This document shows, one piece after another, positions 27,347 to 36,938 of a stretch of 64,000 bases of DNA (position 1 is its first letter; each line of letters opens with the position of its first letter). Position numbers and translations under genes: made by a program. Origin of the DNA: an uncultured Clostridia bacterium (GTDB lineage: Bacteria; Bacillota; Clostridia; TANB77; CAG-508); the NCBI GenBank assembly GCA_934162205.1, contig CAKPIA010000004.1, positions 66,298 through 130,297 on the forward strand, written 5' to 3'. Below the pieces are notes generated by a model. The model saw only the letters and a list, made by a program, of their open reading frames with translations, searched no databases and had not been told where the DNA came from.

Positions 27347-28696
27347 TTATTTTCCATTTACTATTATACTTTTAACACTTTCCACAATTAGTTTTGTATT
27401 TGTATTATTTTTTATTTCTGTTTCAATTTTTTTATAACCATGCATTACAGTTGAATGATCTCTATTTCCAAATTCATTTCCTATCTTTGGAAAAGACATA
27501 TTAGCAACTTCTCTGCAAAGATACATTGCAATTTGTCGTGGAAAAGCAATATCATTAGATCTTTTATTACTTTCTAAATCTTTTTTATCTATATTAAAAT
27601 ATTTTGCTATGGTTTCTTTGATAAATTCTGAAGATATAACTTTTTGACTTTCTGTTTTAAATTCGTTGATAATATTTTCAGCAAGTTCAATTGTAATTGG
27701 GCTATGTGTTAAAGAAGCTCTTGCAACTATTTTATTAAATACACCTTCCAATTCCCTAATATTTGAATCTATTTTATTTGCTATATTTGAAAGAATAAAA
27801 TCATCTATAATAATATTTTCATCTTGTGCTTTTTTTCTTAATATGGCTAAACGTGTTTCATAATCAGGGCAAGAAATATCTGCTAAAAGTCCCCATTCAA
27901 ATCTTGATTTTAATCTATCTTCTAAGAATTGAATGTCTCTAGGTGGTTTATCACTAGAAAGAATTATTTGTTTTCCACTTTCGTGTAAAGTATTAAATGT
28001 ATGGAAAAATTCTTCTTGAACTCTTTCCTTTCCTGCTATGAATTGAATATCATCTATTAATAAGACATCTATATTTCTATATTTATTTCTAAAAACTTCA
28101 TTTTTGTTATCTTTTATTGCATTAATCAGTTGATTTGTAAATTTTTCAGAAGTAACGTATAAAACTTTTGCACTTCTATTATTACTTAAAATTCTATTAC
28201 CAATTGCATGCATTAAGTGAGTTTTTCCTAATCCAACTCCACCATATAAGAAAAGTGGATTATATGAATTAGAAGGAGAATCACCTACTGCTAAAGCTGC
28301 AGCATGTGCAAATCTGTTATTATTTCCTACAACAAAAGTTTCAAATGTATATTTTGGATTTAGATTTGTATTACTGTAATCATAACTTTCATTTTCATTT
28401 AAATTTTGATTTTCAGAAATTACTAATTCATTATCTTGAATATTTGAGTCTTCTAAAATTACAGAAAATGTATAGTCTCTATTAGTTATATATTTTATAG
28501 TATTAAATATTAAACTAGAATATCTTGTTTCTATTGAATCTTTTTGATATTCTGAATTTGCAATAAAAACAATGTGGTTACTATCTATACTTTTAATTTT
28601 TAAAGGTTTTATCCAAGTTTCAAAAGAAATAGAAGTAACTTCTTCTTTTAATAATTCTTTTGCTTTTTCTAATAGTTCATTTTTATCTATATCCAT
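27347..28696 (-). CDS. dnaA: Chromosomal replication initiator DnaA
   Basis: A 449-residue protein from ATG 28696 (MDIDKNELLEK), preceded by AAAGGATG; the frame extends 63 bp upstream but without a site. Domain I (SFETWIKPLKI), AAA+ domain III (GGVGLGKTHLMHAIG Walker A, LLIDDIQF Walker B) and DNA-binding domain IV (GNRDHSTVMHGYKKI) are intact. It opens oriC. All neighbours diverge from this point, marking the origin. Confidence 0.97.
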   Translation of the reverse strand: MDIDKNELLEKAKELLKEEVTSISFETWIKPLKIKSIDSNHIVFIANSEYQKDSIETRYSSLIFNTIKYITNRDYTFSVILEDSNIQDNELVISENQNLNENESYDYSNTNLNPKYTFETFVVGNNNRFAHAAALAVGDSPSNSYNPLFLYGGVGLGKTHLMHAIGNRILSNNRSAKVLYVTSEKFTNQLINAIKDNKNEVFRNKYRNIDVLLIDDIQFIAGKERVQEEFFHTFNTLHESGKQIILSSDKPPRDIQFLEDRLKSRFEWGLLADISCPDYETRLAILRKKAQDENIIIDDFILSNIANKIDSNIRELEGVFNKIVARASLTHSPITIELAENIINEFKTESQKVISSEFIKETIAKYFNIDKKDLESNKRSNDIAFPRQIAMYLCREVANMSFPKIGNEFGNRDHSTVMHGYKKIETEIKNNTNTKLIVESVKSIIVNGK

Positions 28697-29072
28697 TAAA
28701 AACATCCTTTCATAAAGTAAAAAAATAAAAATACAAAAGTTATCCACAATAATTTCCACATATGTTGATAAAATTGTGCAAAACTTTTATAATAAAATAC
28801 AATACATAAAATCTTTATATTAAATATTGCTTTATTATAATATCAAAAAGTAATTCTATAAGTCAATATAATTGTGGAAAAAAAATAAAAAATGTGGAAA
28901 ACAATAATTTTTTTTGTTGATAAATATAAAAAAGTAGAAAAAATGATAAAAAAAGTTATAAAAATTTATTAAAAAATTTAATTTGAAAAATTTTAAGTAA
29001 AAAAATATATAAAAAAACTCTAAGAATCTTATTTCCTTAAGAAAAACTTTATTTAAAAAAGTTTAAAATCTA
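28697..29072. other. Probable oriC unwinding and DnaA-box region upstream of dnaA
   Basis: A perfect DnaA box TTATCCACA lies at 28740-28748, followed by TTTCCACAT at 28753. TGTGGAAAA motifs occur near 28873 and 28893. The rest is A/T-rich, as expected for the unwinding element, and gene direction switches here (dnaA leftward, rpmH rightward). No coding sequence seen. Confidence 0.75.
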
Positions 29073-29102
29073 TTGACAATTTCTCTATAAATAATGTATA
29101 AT
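29073..29102 (+). promoter_or_regulatory. rpmH promoter
   Basis: TTGACA (29073-29078), an 18-base spacer and TATAAT (29097-29102) form a near-perfect housekeeping sigma promoter about 70 bases upstream of rpmH. Confidence 0.8.
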
Positions 29103-29170
29103 CGATATGTTGTTATTTTTTAGTTAAAAATAAATTAAAATAAATATTCTTAAATATAGGAGGTGCAACA

Positions 29171-29305
29171 ATGAAAAGAACATTTCAACCAAAAAATAGA
29201 CAAGAAAAGAAAGAACATGGTTTCTTAAAAAGAATGAAAACAAGATCAGGAAGAAATATTTTAAAAGCTAGAAGAGCAAAAGGAAGAAAAAAATTAACTG
29301 CTTAG
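29171..29305 (+). CDS. rpmH: Ribosomal protein L34
   Basis: A 44-residue basic protein (MKRTFQPKNRQ..., GFLKRMKTRSGR, RRAKGRKKL), the full canonical length of bacterial L34. It sits at the bottom of the 50S exit-tunnel region. Start ATG follows AGGAGGTGCAACA. It is separated by a terminator from rnpA, as often seen. Confidence 0.97.
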   Translation: MKRTFQPKNRQEKKEHGFLKRMKTRSGRNILKARRAKGRKKLTA

Positions 29306-29310
29306 AAAAT

Positions 29311-29334
29311 AAAAGGCCTAATAATAGGCCTTTT
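29311..29334 (+). terminator. Terminator after rpmH
   Basis: A 10-bp stem AAAAGGCCTA / TAGGCCTTTT with a 4-base loop, directly behind rpmH. Confidence 0.8.
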
Positions 29335-29384
29335 GTATTAAGTTAATATTTCATTATATATAATCTTAGAAGGGATATAAAATA

Positions 29385-29735
29385 ATGAAAAACACAAAAA
29401 CATTAAAGAAAAATTATGAATTTAAAAATGTATTAAATAAAGGTTCTTTTTATTCAGGAAAATATATACAAGCTTTTATTTATAAAAATAATAAATCTTT
29501 AAATTATATAGGATTAGCAATTAGTTCGAAAACAGCTAATGCAGTAACAAGAAATAATATAAAAAGATTATTAAGAGAAAATTATACAAATTTTGAAAAA
29601 AATTTAAACTTTGGATATAATATAGTCTTTTTATGGAATAAAAAAGCTAATATAGAAGATTATGATTTCTATAAAATAAAAGAAGATATGAATAATATAT
29701 TTAAAAAATCAAAAATTTTGAAAAGTGAAGAATAA
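29385..29735 (+). CDS. rnpA: Ribonuclease P protein component
   Basis: A 116-residue basic protein, typical length. It shows the RnpA core NAVTRNNIKRLLRENY (RNR-like motif) that contacts precursor-tRNA leaders together with RNase P RNA. It lies 80 bp after rpmH and 2 bp before yidD. Start ATG follows AGAAGGGATATAAATA. Confidence 0.93.
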   Translation: MKNTKTLKKNYEFKNVLNKGSFYSGKYIQAFIYKNNKSLNYIGLAISSKTANAVTRNNIKRLLRENYTNFEKNLNFGYNIVFLWNKKANIEDYDFYKIKEDMNNIFKKSKILKSEE

Positions 29736-29737
29736 CT

Positions 29738-29956
29738 ATGAAAAAAATATTAGTTTTTTTTATAAATTGGTATCAAAAAAATATATCTTCTTGGTTAGAA
29801 AGTAAAAATATTAAGTGTAAATATTATCCTACATGTTCAGAATATACTAAACAAGCAATAATTAAATATGGTGCAATAAAAGGAATTTGTTTAGGAGTTT
29901 TTAGAATAATAAGATGTAATCCTTTTTCAAAGGGAGGATATGATCCACTTAAATAA
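29738..29956 (+). CDS. yidD: Membrane protein insertion efficiency factor YidD
   Basis: A 72-residue protein with the family motifs WYQKNIS, CKYYPTCSEYTKQAI and RCNPFSKGGYDPL, including the conserved cysteines. It aids YidC-dependent membrane insertion. It starts 2 bp after rnpA and is followed by yidC after 12 bp, so all are one operon. Confidence 0.95.
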   Translation: MKKILVFFINWYQKNISSWLESKNIKCKYYPTCSEYTKQAIIKYGAIKGICLGVFRIIRCNPFSKGGYDPLK

Positions 29957-29968
29957 TTTGGAGGGAAT

Positions 29969-30844
29969 ATGATAGGTTTTTTTGCAAATATTTTTGGATA
30001 TTTACTTGATTTTTTGTATAAAGTTTTATCTAATTATGGACTTGCAATTATATTATTTTCAATAATTATAAAATTGTTAATGTTACCATTGTCTATAAAA
30101 CAACAAAAATCAGTAAAAAAGAATGCTAAAATACAAGATGAAATGAAACAAATTCAATTTAAATATAAAAATGATCCTGAAAAATTAAATCAAGAAACAA
30201 TTGAATTATATAAAAGAGAAAAAATGAATCCTTTTAGTGGATGTTTTAGTGCTATAATACAAATAGTTTTACTTTTTTCTGTTTTTTATTTAGTAAGATC
30301 ACCATTAACTTATATGAAAAAGGTTAATCCTGATATGATAAATAAATATAAAACACAAATACAAGAAGAAAATTTAAGCAACAATAGTGGATATCCAGAA
30401 ATAGAAATAATTAGAGAAATAGACAATTTGAAATCTTTAGAAAAAAATAAAGACAATCAAGAAGAAATAGATTCTTTAAAATTAAATATGGAATTTTTAG
30501 GACTTGACTTAAGTAAAGTACCAACAAAAAGTTTAAATGATTATAAAGTGTATATTATACCAGTTTTATATGTAATATCATCATTTATATCAATGAGAAT
30601 TTCAACGAATATGCAAAGCAACAATAAAAATAAAGAAAACACAGATGAAAATCCTGAATTTAATTCATTGGAACAAGCAAATAAGAGTATGTCTTGGATA
30701 ATGCCTATAATGTCTGTTTCTATAGCAATAGTAGCTCCATTAGGATTAGCATTATATTGGTTAGTTAATAATATATTAATGATTGCTGAAAGATTAGTTT
30801 TAAATAGATTTGTTAAAGACGAGGAGGAAAATGAAAATGTCTAA
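29969..30844 (+). CDS. yidC: Membrane protein insertase YidC/OxaA
   Basis: A 291-residue polytopic protein. The N-terminal helix, the cytoplasmic basic hairpin (KQQKSVKKNAKIQDEM) and C-terminal helices (WIMPIMSVSIAIVAPLGLALYW) match YidC. No lipobox cysteine is visible at the N-terminus, unlike SpoIIIJ lipoproteins. It inserts membrane proteins alone or with SecYEG. Its last codons overlap the ribosome-binding site and start of jag. Confidence 0.93.
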   Translation: MIGFFANIFGYLLDFLYKVLSNYGLAIILFSIIIKLLMLPLSIKQQKSVKKNAKIQDEMKQIQFKYKNDPEKLNQETIELYKREKMNPFSGCFSAIIQIVLLFSVFYLVRSPLTYMKKVNPDMINKYKTQIQEENLSNNSGYPEIEIIREIDNLKSLEKNKDNQEEIDSLKLNMEFLGLDLSKVPTKSLNDYKVYIIPVLYVISSFISMRISTNMQSNNKNKENTDENPEFNSLEQANKSMSWIMPIMSVSIAIVAPLGLALYWLVNNILMIAERLVLNRFVKDEEENENV

Positions 30845-31520
30845 AAGCATTATTTCTGAAGGAAAAACAACAAATGAAGCAATTGAAAAAGGTTTAAAAG
30901 AATTAAAAGTTTCAAAAAACGAAGTTGAAATAAAAGTACTTGAAAATAAAGATAAAAGAAGTTTTTTTAGTATTCTTGCTCCAAGAATTGTAAAAGTAGA
31001 ATTGACATTAAAAGAAGATGAAAAAGCAACAGTAACAGAAAAGAAAGAAATTATTTTATCAGAAAAAGATTTTGAAACTGCAAAAAATAATGTGAAATTA
31101 TTCTTAGATGAATTTTTTAAAAGTTTAAAAGAAGATTCAGAATATGATATAAAACAAGAAGATAACAGATTACTTATAGAAATAAATGGTGAAAATTTAG
31201 GATTTTTAATAGGTTATAGAGGGGAAACATTATATGATTTACAAAATATATTATCTTCTATAGCAAATAAAAATGTAGATAATAGAGTTAGTGTTATACT
31301 AGATATAGAAAATTATAGACAAAAACGAGAAAAAACATTACATGATTTAGCTTTAAAAGTAGCATCAACAGTTATAAAAACAAGAGAATCTGTTACATTA
31401 GAGCCAATGAAACCATATGAAAGAAAAATAATTCATTCAGCTTTACAAGAAAATAATAAAGTAACAACAAAAAGTATTGGAAAAGAGCCAAGAAGAAGAG
31501 TTGTTATATCATTAAAATAA
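30837..31520 (+). CDS. jag: Jag/KhpB RNA-binding protein
   Basis: A 227-residue protein: an N-terminal Jag-N domain (EGKTTNEAIEKGL), a KH domain with GFLIGYRGETLYDLQNI (about 125-145), and a C-terminal R3H domain (MKPYERKIIHSALQ). It binds RNA and affects cell elongation in Gram-positive bacteria. ATG 30837 is chosen over 30831 for spacing from GAGGAGG. It overlaps the yidC end by 8 bp. Confidence 0.93.
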   Translation: MSKSIISEGKTTNEAIEKGLKELKVSKNEVEIKVLENKDKRSFFSILAPRIVKVELTLKEDEKATVTEKKEIILSEKDFETAKNNVKLFLDEFFKSLKEDSEYDIKQEDNRLLIEINGENLGFLIGYRGETLYDLQNILSSIANKNVDNRVSVILDIENYRQKREKTLHDLALKVASTVIKTRESVTLEPMKPYERKIIHSALQENNKVTTKSIGKEPRRRVVISLK

Positions 31521-31539
31521 TTAAATAAAAAATCAGAAG

Positions 31540-31589
31540 TCAAAGTTCGGATTTTAGTCTATTTATAGATTTCCGTCTTTGATTTTTTT
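31540..31589 (+). terminator. Terminator after jag
   Basis: TCAAAG (31540-31545) pairs with CTTTGA (31577-31582), extended by CGGA/TCCG, and is followed by seven T. The loop is long. Confidence 0.65.
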
Positions 31590-31657
31590 AATAATTATAC
31601 CCAAATAAACCATAAAAAATATAGTAAAAAAATAAGTAAAAAAGGAGAAAAAATATT

Positions 31658-33032
31658 ATGAATACAATTGCTTCTATTGCTACGGCACCACGGAATAGGT
31701 GGAATAGGAATAATAAGAATGAGTGGAAAAAAATCTTTTGAAATTTTAGATAAAATTTTTGTTCCAAAAAACAAAGAAAATATCGAAAATATAAAAGGTT
31801 ATACAATAAAATATGGAAATATTGTAGAAGATAAAAAGATTATTGATGAAGTATTAGTTTCATATTTTAAAGCACCTAAAAGTTATACAACTGAAGATAT
31901 GTGTGAAATAAACTCACATGGTGGAAATATTGTTATGAAAAAAATATTAGAATTATGTTTAAAAAATGGTGCACAAATGGCTGAGCCAGGGGAGTTTACT
32001 AAAAGAGCATTTTTAAATGGAAGAATAGATTTAGCTCAAGCAGAATCAGTAATAGATATAATAAACGCTAAAACAGATAAAGAGGCAAAGACTGGAGTAA
32101 ATCAATTAGAAGGATATCTTTCAGATGAAATTAAACAAATAAAAGAAAAAATATTAGATATAATGACAAATATAGAAGTATCAATAGATTACCCAGAATA
32201 TGATATAGAAGAGGTAGAAAATAATGCTGTATTAGAAGGGCTAGGAGTAATAAAAGATAGACTTTTAAAATTAGAGAAGTCTTTTGATAATGGTAAAATA
32301 ATAAAAAATGGAATAAAAACAGCTATAATAGGAAGACCAAATGCGGGAAAATCATCACTTCTTAATGCAATACTAAAAGAAGATAGAGCTATTGTTACAG
32401 AATATGAAGGAACTACAAGAGATACGATAGAAGAGGATATTTCTGTAAATGGAATACCTTTAAATATTATTGATACAGCAGGGATAAGAGAAACTGAAAA
32501 TGAAGTGGAAAAATTAGGCATAGCAAAGTCTAGGGAAATAGCAGAAGGAGCCGATTTAATAATAGCAATTTTTGATATATCAAAACAACTAAAAAAAGAA
32601 GATTTTGACATATTGAATATGATAAAAAACAAAAAATCTATTGTTGTTTTAAATAAAATTGATTTAACTAGCAATATTTTAGATGATAATATTAAGGAAA
32701 TAGAAAAATATTCAAAAAATATTGTTAAAATATCAGCATTGAAAAAAATAGGTATAGAAGATTTATATAATAAAATAACAGAAATATTTAATTTGAATCA
32801 AATAAATGTTGATAATGATATAGTGATAACAAATATAAGACATAAAAATTTAATAAGTAAAGCAATAGAAAGTGTAAATAAATCTGAAGAAACAATAAAA
32901 AATAATATGCCAATAGATGTTGTTGCAATATTTTTAAAAGAAATTTTAGAGAATTTAGGGAATATAACAGGAGATTTTGTAACAGAAGATATTATAAATG
33001 ATATTTTTTCTAAATTCTGTTTAGGAAAGTAA
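31658..33032 (+). CDS. mnmE: tRNA modification GTPase MnmE, requires +1 frameshift at CGG 31691
   Basis: Read as 31658-31690 joined to 31692-33032, this gives 457 residues, the normal length. ATG 31658 follows AAAGGAGAAAAAATATT. The first 11 codons encode MNTIASIATAP; then CGG interrupts, and skipping C yields GIGGIGIIRMSG, exactly the conserved MnmE start. The G domain has GRPNAGKSSLLN, TTRDTIEE, DTAGIRE and NKID, and the C-terminus ends CLGK with the conserved cysteine. With MnmG it modifies wobble U34 of tRNAs for Lys, Glu, Gln, Leu, Arg(UCU) and Gly(UCC). Zero-frame translation stops at TGA 31739 after a 27-residue peptide. Confidence 0.93.
31691..31693 (+). other. +1 frameshift site, CGG codon (site 3)
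   Basis: Context ACG GCA CCA CGG AAT AGG. Skipping C31691 gives CCA GGA ATA GGT GGA and the universally conserved glycine-rich MnmE N-terminus. The frame expected from the family leaves no ambiguity about the shift position. Confidence 0.93.
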
Positions 33033-33237
33033 TAAATGGCACATGAGAATAAAAAATAAGACATTTTTATTGATAAAACGATAAATTGTATAAAAACAAA
33101 ATAAAAAGCTTTACAATTCAAAATAAAAGTAAATATAAAATTAAGGACAAAAGCAGATTAACATAAAATAAATATATTAAAAAACAAACTCAGAACAAAA
33201 GTTTTTGTTCCACAAGAAAAAATAGAGGTGATAAAAA

Positions 33238-35112
33238 ATGAAATATTTTGCAGGAGATTATGATATAGCAGTAATTGGTGCAGGACATGCTGGATGTGAA
33301 GCTGCATTGGCAGCGGCAAGATTAGGAATGAAGACATTAATATTTTCAATTAGCTTGGAAGCTGTGGCAAATATGCCATGTAATCCACATATAGGTGGAA
33401 GTTCAAAAGGACATTTGGTTAGAGAGATCGATGCATTAGGTGGAGAAATGGGGAAAAACATAGATAAAACTATGATTCAAATAAAAATGCTTAACACATC
33501 TAAAGGGCCTGCGGTACATTCGCTAAGAGCTCAAGCTGATAGAAAAAGATATCAAATGGAAATGAAACATACTTTAGAAAAACAACCAAATTTAGAATTA
33601 AAACAAGCAGAAATAACTGAAATAATTTTAGAAGATGGAAAAGTTAAAAGTATAGAAACAGATATAGGTGCAATATATAATGTTAAATCTATTATAGTTG
33701 CAACAGGAACATATTTAAAAGGAAAAATATTTATAGGAGATTATAGCAAGGAAAGTGGCCCAGATGGTGTATTTCCAGCTAATAAATTATCTGAATGCTT
33801 AAAAAAATTAGGGGTTAATCTAGTTAGATTCAAGACAGGTACACCGGCTAGAATAAATAAAAAAAGTATAGATTTTTCTAAAATGGAAAAACAAGAAGGA
33901 GACAAAAGTATAGTACCATTTTCTTTTGAAGATAAAATAAAAGACTTTGAACAAGTAGATTGTTATTTAACATATACAAATGAAAAAACTCACCAAATAA
34001 TTAGAGATAATTTACATAGATCACCATTATATGGGGGAGAAATTAAAGGTACAGGGCCTAGATATTGTCCTTCTATAGAAGATAAAGTTGTTAGATTTAG
34101 TGATAAACCAAGACATCAAGTTTTTGTAGAACCAATAGGAATAGATACTGACGAAATGTATATACAAGGGATGAGTTCATCATTACCAGAAGATGTACAA
34201 ATACAAATGTATAGAACATTACCAGGACTTGAAAATGCTGAATTTACACGTCCTGCATATGCAATAGAATATGATTGTATAGACCCATCAGATTTAAAAC
34301 TAACACTAGAATATAAAGGTATAGAAGGATTGTTCTTTGCAGGACAAACTAATGGAACATCTGGATATGAAGAAGCAGCATGCCAAGGATTAATAGCTGG
34401 AATAAATGCATCACAAAAAATAAAGAAAAAAGAACCTGTTATATTAGACAGAACAGATGCATATATAGGAGTTTTAATAGATGATATTGTTACAAAAGGA
34501 ACAAATGAACCATACAGAATGATGACTTCAAGAGCAGAATATAGGCTACTTTTAAGACAAGACAATGCAGATTTACGTCTAACAGAAATTGGACATAGAG
34601 TAGGGTTAATATCTGATGAAAGATATGAAAGATTTATAGAAAAGAAAAATAATATTGAAAAAGAAATAAAAAGATTAAAAGCAACAACTATAAAACCTAC
34701 AACTCAAGTAAATAATCTATTAGAAAAATGTAATACATCCCCTTTAACAACTGGAACAAAGCTATCAGAACTAGTAAAAAGAACTGAACTTTCATATGAA
34801 ACACTAAAAGAAATTGACGAAAATAGACCAGAATTAACAGAACAAGAAAAAGAAGAAGTAGAAATACAAGTTAAATATGAAGGATATATTAAAATGCAAG
34901 AATCACAAGTGGAAAAATTTAAAAAAATGGAGAAAAAAATATTACCACAAGACATTAATTATGAAAATATAAAAGGAATTAGTTTGGAAGGAAGACAAAA
35001 ATTAAATAAATTCAAACCATATTCAGTAGGACAAGCATCAAGAATATCAGGGGTTTCACCAGCAGATATATCAGTATTATTAATATATCTTCAAACAAGA
35101 AAAGGAGAATAA
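33238..35112 (+). CDS. mnmG: tRNA uridine 5-carboxymethylaminomethyl modification enzyme MnmG
   Basis: A 624-residue FAD-dependent protein, normal length. It has the dinucleotide motif GAGHAGCEAALAAARLG, NPHIGGSSKGHLVREIDALGG, GTGPRYCPSIEDK, AGQTNGTSGYEEAACQG and the C-terminal GASRISGVSPADI-type helical domain. It works as a complex with MnmE. No CGG codon interrupts it, unlike its partner. A 205-bp gap separates it from mnmE. Start ATG follows TAGAGGTGATAAAAA. Confidence 0.97.
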   Translation: MKYFAGDYDIAVIGAGHAGCEAALAAARLGMKTLIFSISLEAVANMPCNPHIGGSSKGHLVREIDALGGEMGKNIDKTMIQIKMLNTSKGPAVHSLRAQADRKRYQMEMKHTLEKQPNLELKQAEITEIILEDGKVKSIETDIGAIYNVKSIIVATGTYLKGKIFIGDYSKESGPDGVFPANKLSECLKKLGVNLVRFKTGTPARINKKSIDFSKMEKQEGDKSIVPFSFEDKIKDFEQVDCYLTYTNEKTHQIIRDNLHRSPLYGGEIKGTGPRYCPSIEDKVVRFSDKPRHQVFVEPIGIDTDEMYIQGMSSSLPEDVQIQMYRTLPGLENAEFTRPAYAIEYDCIDPSDLKLTLEYKGIEGLFFAGQTNGTSGYEEAACQGLIAGINASQKIKKKEPVILDRTDAYIGVLIDDIVTKGTNEPYRMMTSRAEYRLLLRQDNADLRLTEIGHRVGLISDERYERFIEKKNNIEKEIKRLKATTIKPTTQVNNLLEKCNTSPLTTGTKLSELVKRTELSYETLKEIDENRPELTEQEKEEVEIQVKYEGYIKMQESQVEKFKKMEKKILPQDINYENIKGISLEGRQKLNKFKPYSVGQASRISGVSPADISVLLIYLQTRKGE

Positions 35113-35113
35113 T

Positions 35114-35836
35114 ATGAATATAGATAAATTTAATTGTTTCCTTGAACATTACACACAAAAAATGAATATTGTTCTTAATGAAACACAAAAAAGTCAATTT
35201 TATAAATATATGAATTTATTAATAGAATGGAATCAAAAAATTAATTTAACAGCAATAATAGAACCAAAAGATATTATTTTAAAGCATTTTGTTGATTCAA
35301 TGACAATAAATAAATACTTAGAGGAAGATGCTAATATAATAGATGTTGGTACAGGTGCTGGATTTCCAGGAATTCCTATAAAAATATCAAATCAAAAAAT
35401 AAATGTAACATTATTAGATTCTTTAAATAAAAGAATTAACTTTTTAAATACAGTTGTTGAGGAATTGAAATTAGAAAACATTAATTGCATACATGGAAGG
35501 GCAGAAGAATTTGCTAGGATGAAGCAAAAAAGAGAAAGTTATGATATTGCTACGTCTAGAGCAGTTGCTAATTTAAATGTTTTAGTAGAATACTTGTTAC
35601 CATTTGTAAAAATTGGTGGTAGTTGTATTTGTATGAAAGGACCTAATATTGAAGAAGAAATAGAAAATAGTAAAAATGCAATAAAAATATTAGGTGGAAA
35701 AATAGAAAAAGTAGAAGAATTTAATTTACCTAATGCGGATATAAGAAGAACAATTATATTAATAAGAAAAGAAAAAGCAACTCCTAAAGTATATCCAAGA
35801 AAGGCTGGAACACCTTCTAAATCACCATTAAATTAA
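35114..35836 (+). CDS. rsmG: 16S rRNA (guanine-N7) methyltransferase RsmG
   Basis: A 240-residue SAM-dependent methyltransferase: IDVGTGAGFPGIPIKI (SAM-binding motif I, about 77-92), LDSLNKRINFL and TSRAVANLN. It methylates G527 of 16S rRNA. It starts 1 bp after the mnmG stop with AAAGGAGA as the site, so the two are coupled. Length is typical. Confidence 0.95.
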   Translation: MNIDKFNCFLEHYTQKMNIVLNETQKSQFYKYMNLLIEWNQKINLTAIIEPKDIILKHFVDSMTINKYLEEDANIIDVGTGAGFPGIPIKISNQKINVTLLDSLNKRINFLNTVVEELKLENINCIHGRAEEFARMKQKRESYDIATSRAVANLNVLVEYLLPFVKIGGSCICMKGPNIEEEIENSKNAIKILGGKIEKVEEFNLPNADIRRTIILIRKEKATPKVYPRKAGTPSKSPLN

Positions 35837-35841
35837 CTTTT

Positions 35842-35871
35842 AAAATGTCGATTTTTGTCGACATTTTTTTA
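35842..35871 (+). terminator. Terminator after rsmG
   Basis: A 10-bp stem (AAAATGTCGA / TCGACATTTT) with a 6-base loop, followed by a T run, directly behind rsmG. Confidence 0.8.
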
Positions 35872-35949
35872 TTTGTTCCACGAACGACAAAAATTGTCGA
35901 CAAATTATGACATAATAGATAAAAAGTTTGTAATATTATTTAAAATATA

Positions 35950-35978
35950 TTGACATATTAGTAATATTTTTATATTAT
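35950..35978 (+). promoter_or_regulatory. Promoter of parA-parB operon
   Basis: TTGACA (35950-35955), 17-base spacer and TATTAT (35973-35978). Transcription would start near 35985 and give a leader of about 180 bases before parA. Confidence 0.7.
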
Positions 35979-36056
35979 TAGTATGTTAATATTTATATTA
36001 TAGAAATGATGATAAAATCTTATAATATAATACTTTTTATATTAGTTTATTACATA

Positions 36057-36120
36057 AACAAAGATGCAGACTTTAAGATATTTTTATAAGCGTAAATGTT
36101 ATTTATGTCCGCTTTTGTTC
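36057..36120 (+). promoter_or_regulatory. Leader hairpin element upstream of parA, related to 38721-38785
   Basis: AACAAAGATGCAGACTTTAAG... ends with ATGTCCGCTTTTG; GCAGAC pairs with GTCCGC (one mismatch) and T-rich sequence follows. The same pattern recurs at 38721-38785 with a perfect GCGGAC/GTCCGC stem. It could be a terminator or attenuator in the parA leader. Confidence 0.45.
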
Positions 36121-36163
36121 TATTTTAAACAATATAAGGTTAATGAAATTTGGAGGGATAACT

Positions 36164-36937
36164 TTGGGAAAAATAATATCAGTAGCAAATCAAAAAGGTG
36201 GAGTTGGAAAAACAACAACAACTGTTAATTTGGGAACAATTTTAGCAAAAAAAGGAAAAAAAGTTCTTTTGATAGATGCTGATCCACAAGGAAATGCAAC
36301 AAGTGGATTAGGTGTTGAAAAAGATGTAGAGAAATCAGTATATGATGTATTGGTAAATGATACAGAGATAGAAGATGTATATCAAGACACAATGATAAAA
36401 AATCTTAAAGTATGTCCATCAAATATAAATTTAGCTGGTGCAGAAGTTGAATTGGTATCAATGATGTCAAGAGAACAAAGATTAAAAGAAAAGTTAATAA
36501 AAGTGAAAGATGAATTTGATTTTATTTTAATAGATTGTCCACCATCATTAGGTTTAGTAACATTAAATGCATTTACAGCTTCAGACAGTGTACTAATACC
36601 TGTACAATGTGAATATTTTGCTTTGGAAGGATTAGGTCAATTGTTAAATACAATAAATTTAGTAAAGAAACACCTAAACAAAAGTTTGTATATAGAAGGA
36701 GCTTTACTTACAATGTACGATATTAGAACAAATTTATCTAATCAAGTAGTAAAAGAAGTAAAAAAATATTTTGACAATAAAGTATATAAAACAGTAATAC
36801 CAAGAAATGTAAAATTAAGTGAAGCACCAAGTTATGGAATGCCTATAACTTTATATGATCCAAAATCAAAAGGAGCAAAAAGTTATGATAAATTTACAAA
36901 AGAATTCTTAAAAATAAATAATAAGGAGGAAGAGTAA
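36164..36937 (+). CDS. parA: Chromosome partitioning ATPase ParA (Soj)
   Basis: A 257-residue protein from TTG 36164 (MGKIISVANQKGGVGKT), seven bases after GGAGG; the frame's ATG at 36143 has no site. The deviant Walker A KGGVGKTTT, LIDADPQGN and IDCPPSLG mark a Soj-type ParA. With ParB it separates sister origins and regulates DnaA. It ends 1 bp before parB. Confidence 0.95.
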   Translation: MGKIISVANQKGGVGKTTTTVNLGTILAKKGKKVLLIDADPQGNATSGLGVEKDVEKSVYDVLVNDTEIEDVYQDTMIKNLKVCPSNINLAGAEVELVSMMSREQRLKEKLIKVKDEFDFILIDCPPSLGLVTLNAFTASDSVLIPVQCEYFALEGLGQLLNTINLVKKHLNKSLYIEGALLTMYDIRTNLSNQVVKEVKKYFDNKVYKTVIPRNVKLSEAPSYGMPITLYDPKSKGAKSYDKFTKEFLKINNKEEE

Positions 36938-36938
36938 T

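Noticed and set aside
36143..36163. ATG 36143 as start of parA
   Set aside because: No ribosome-binding site, and the Shine-Dalgarno sequence lies downstream of it, correctly placed for TTG 36164.
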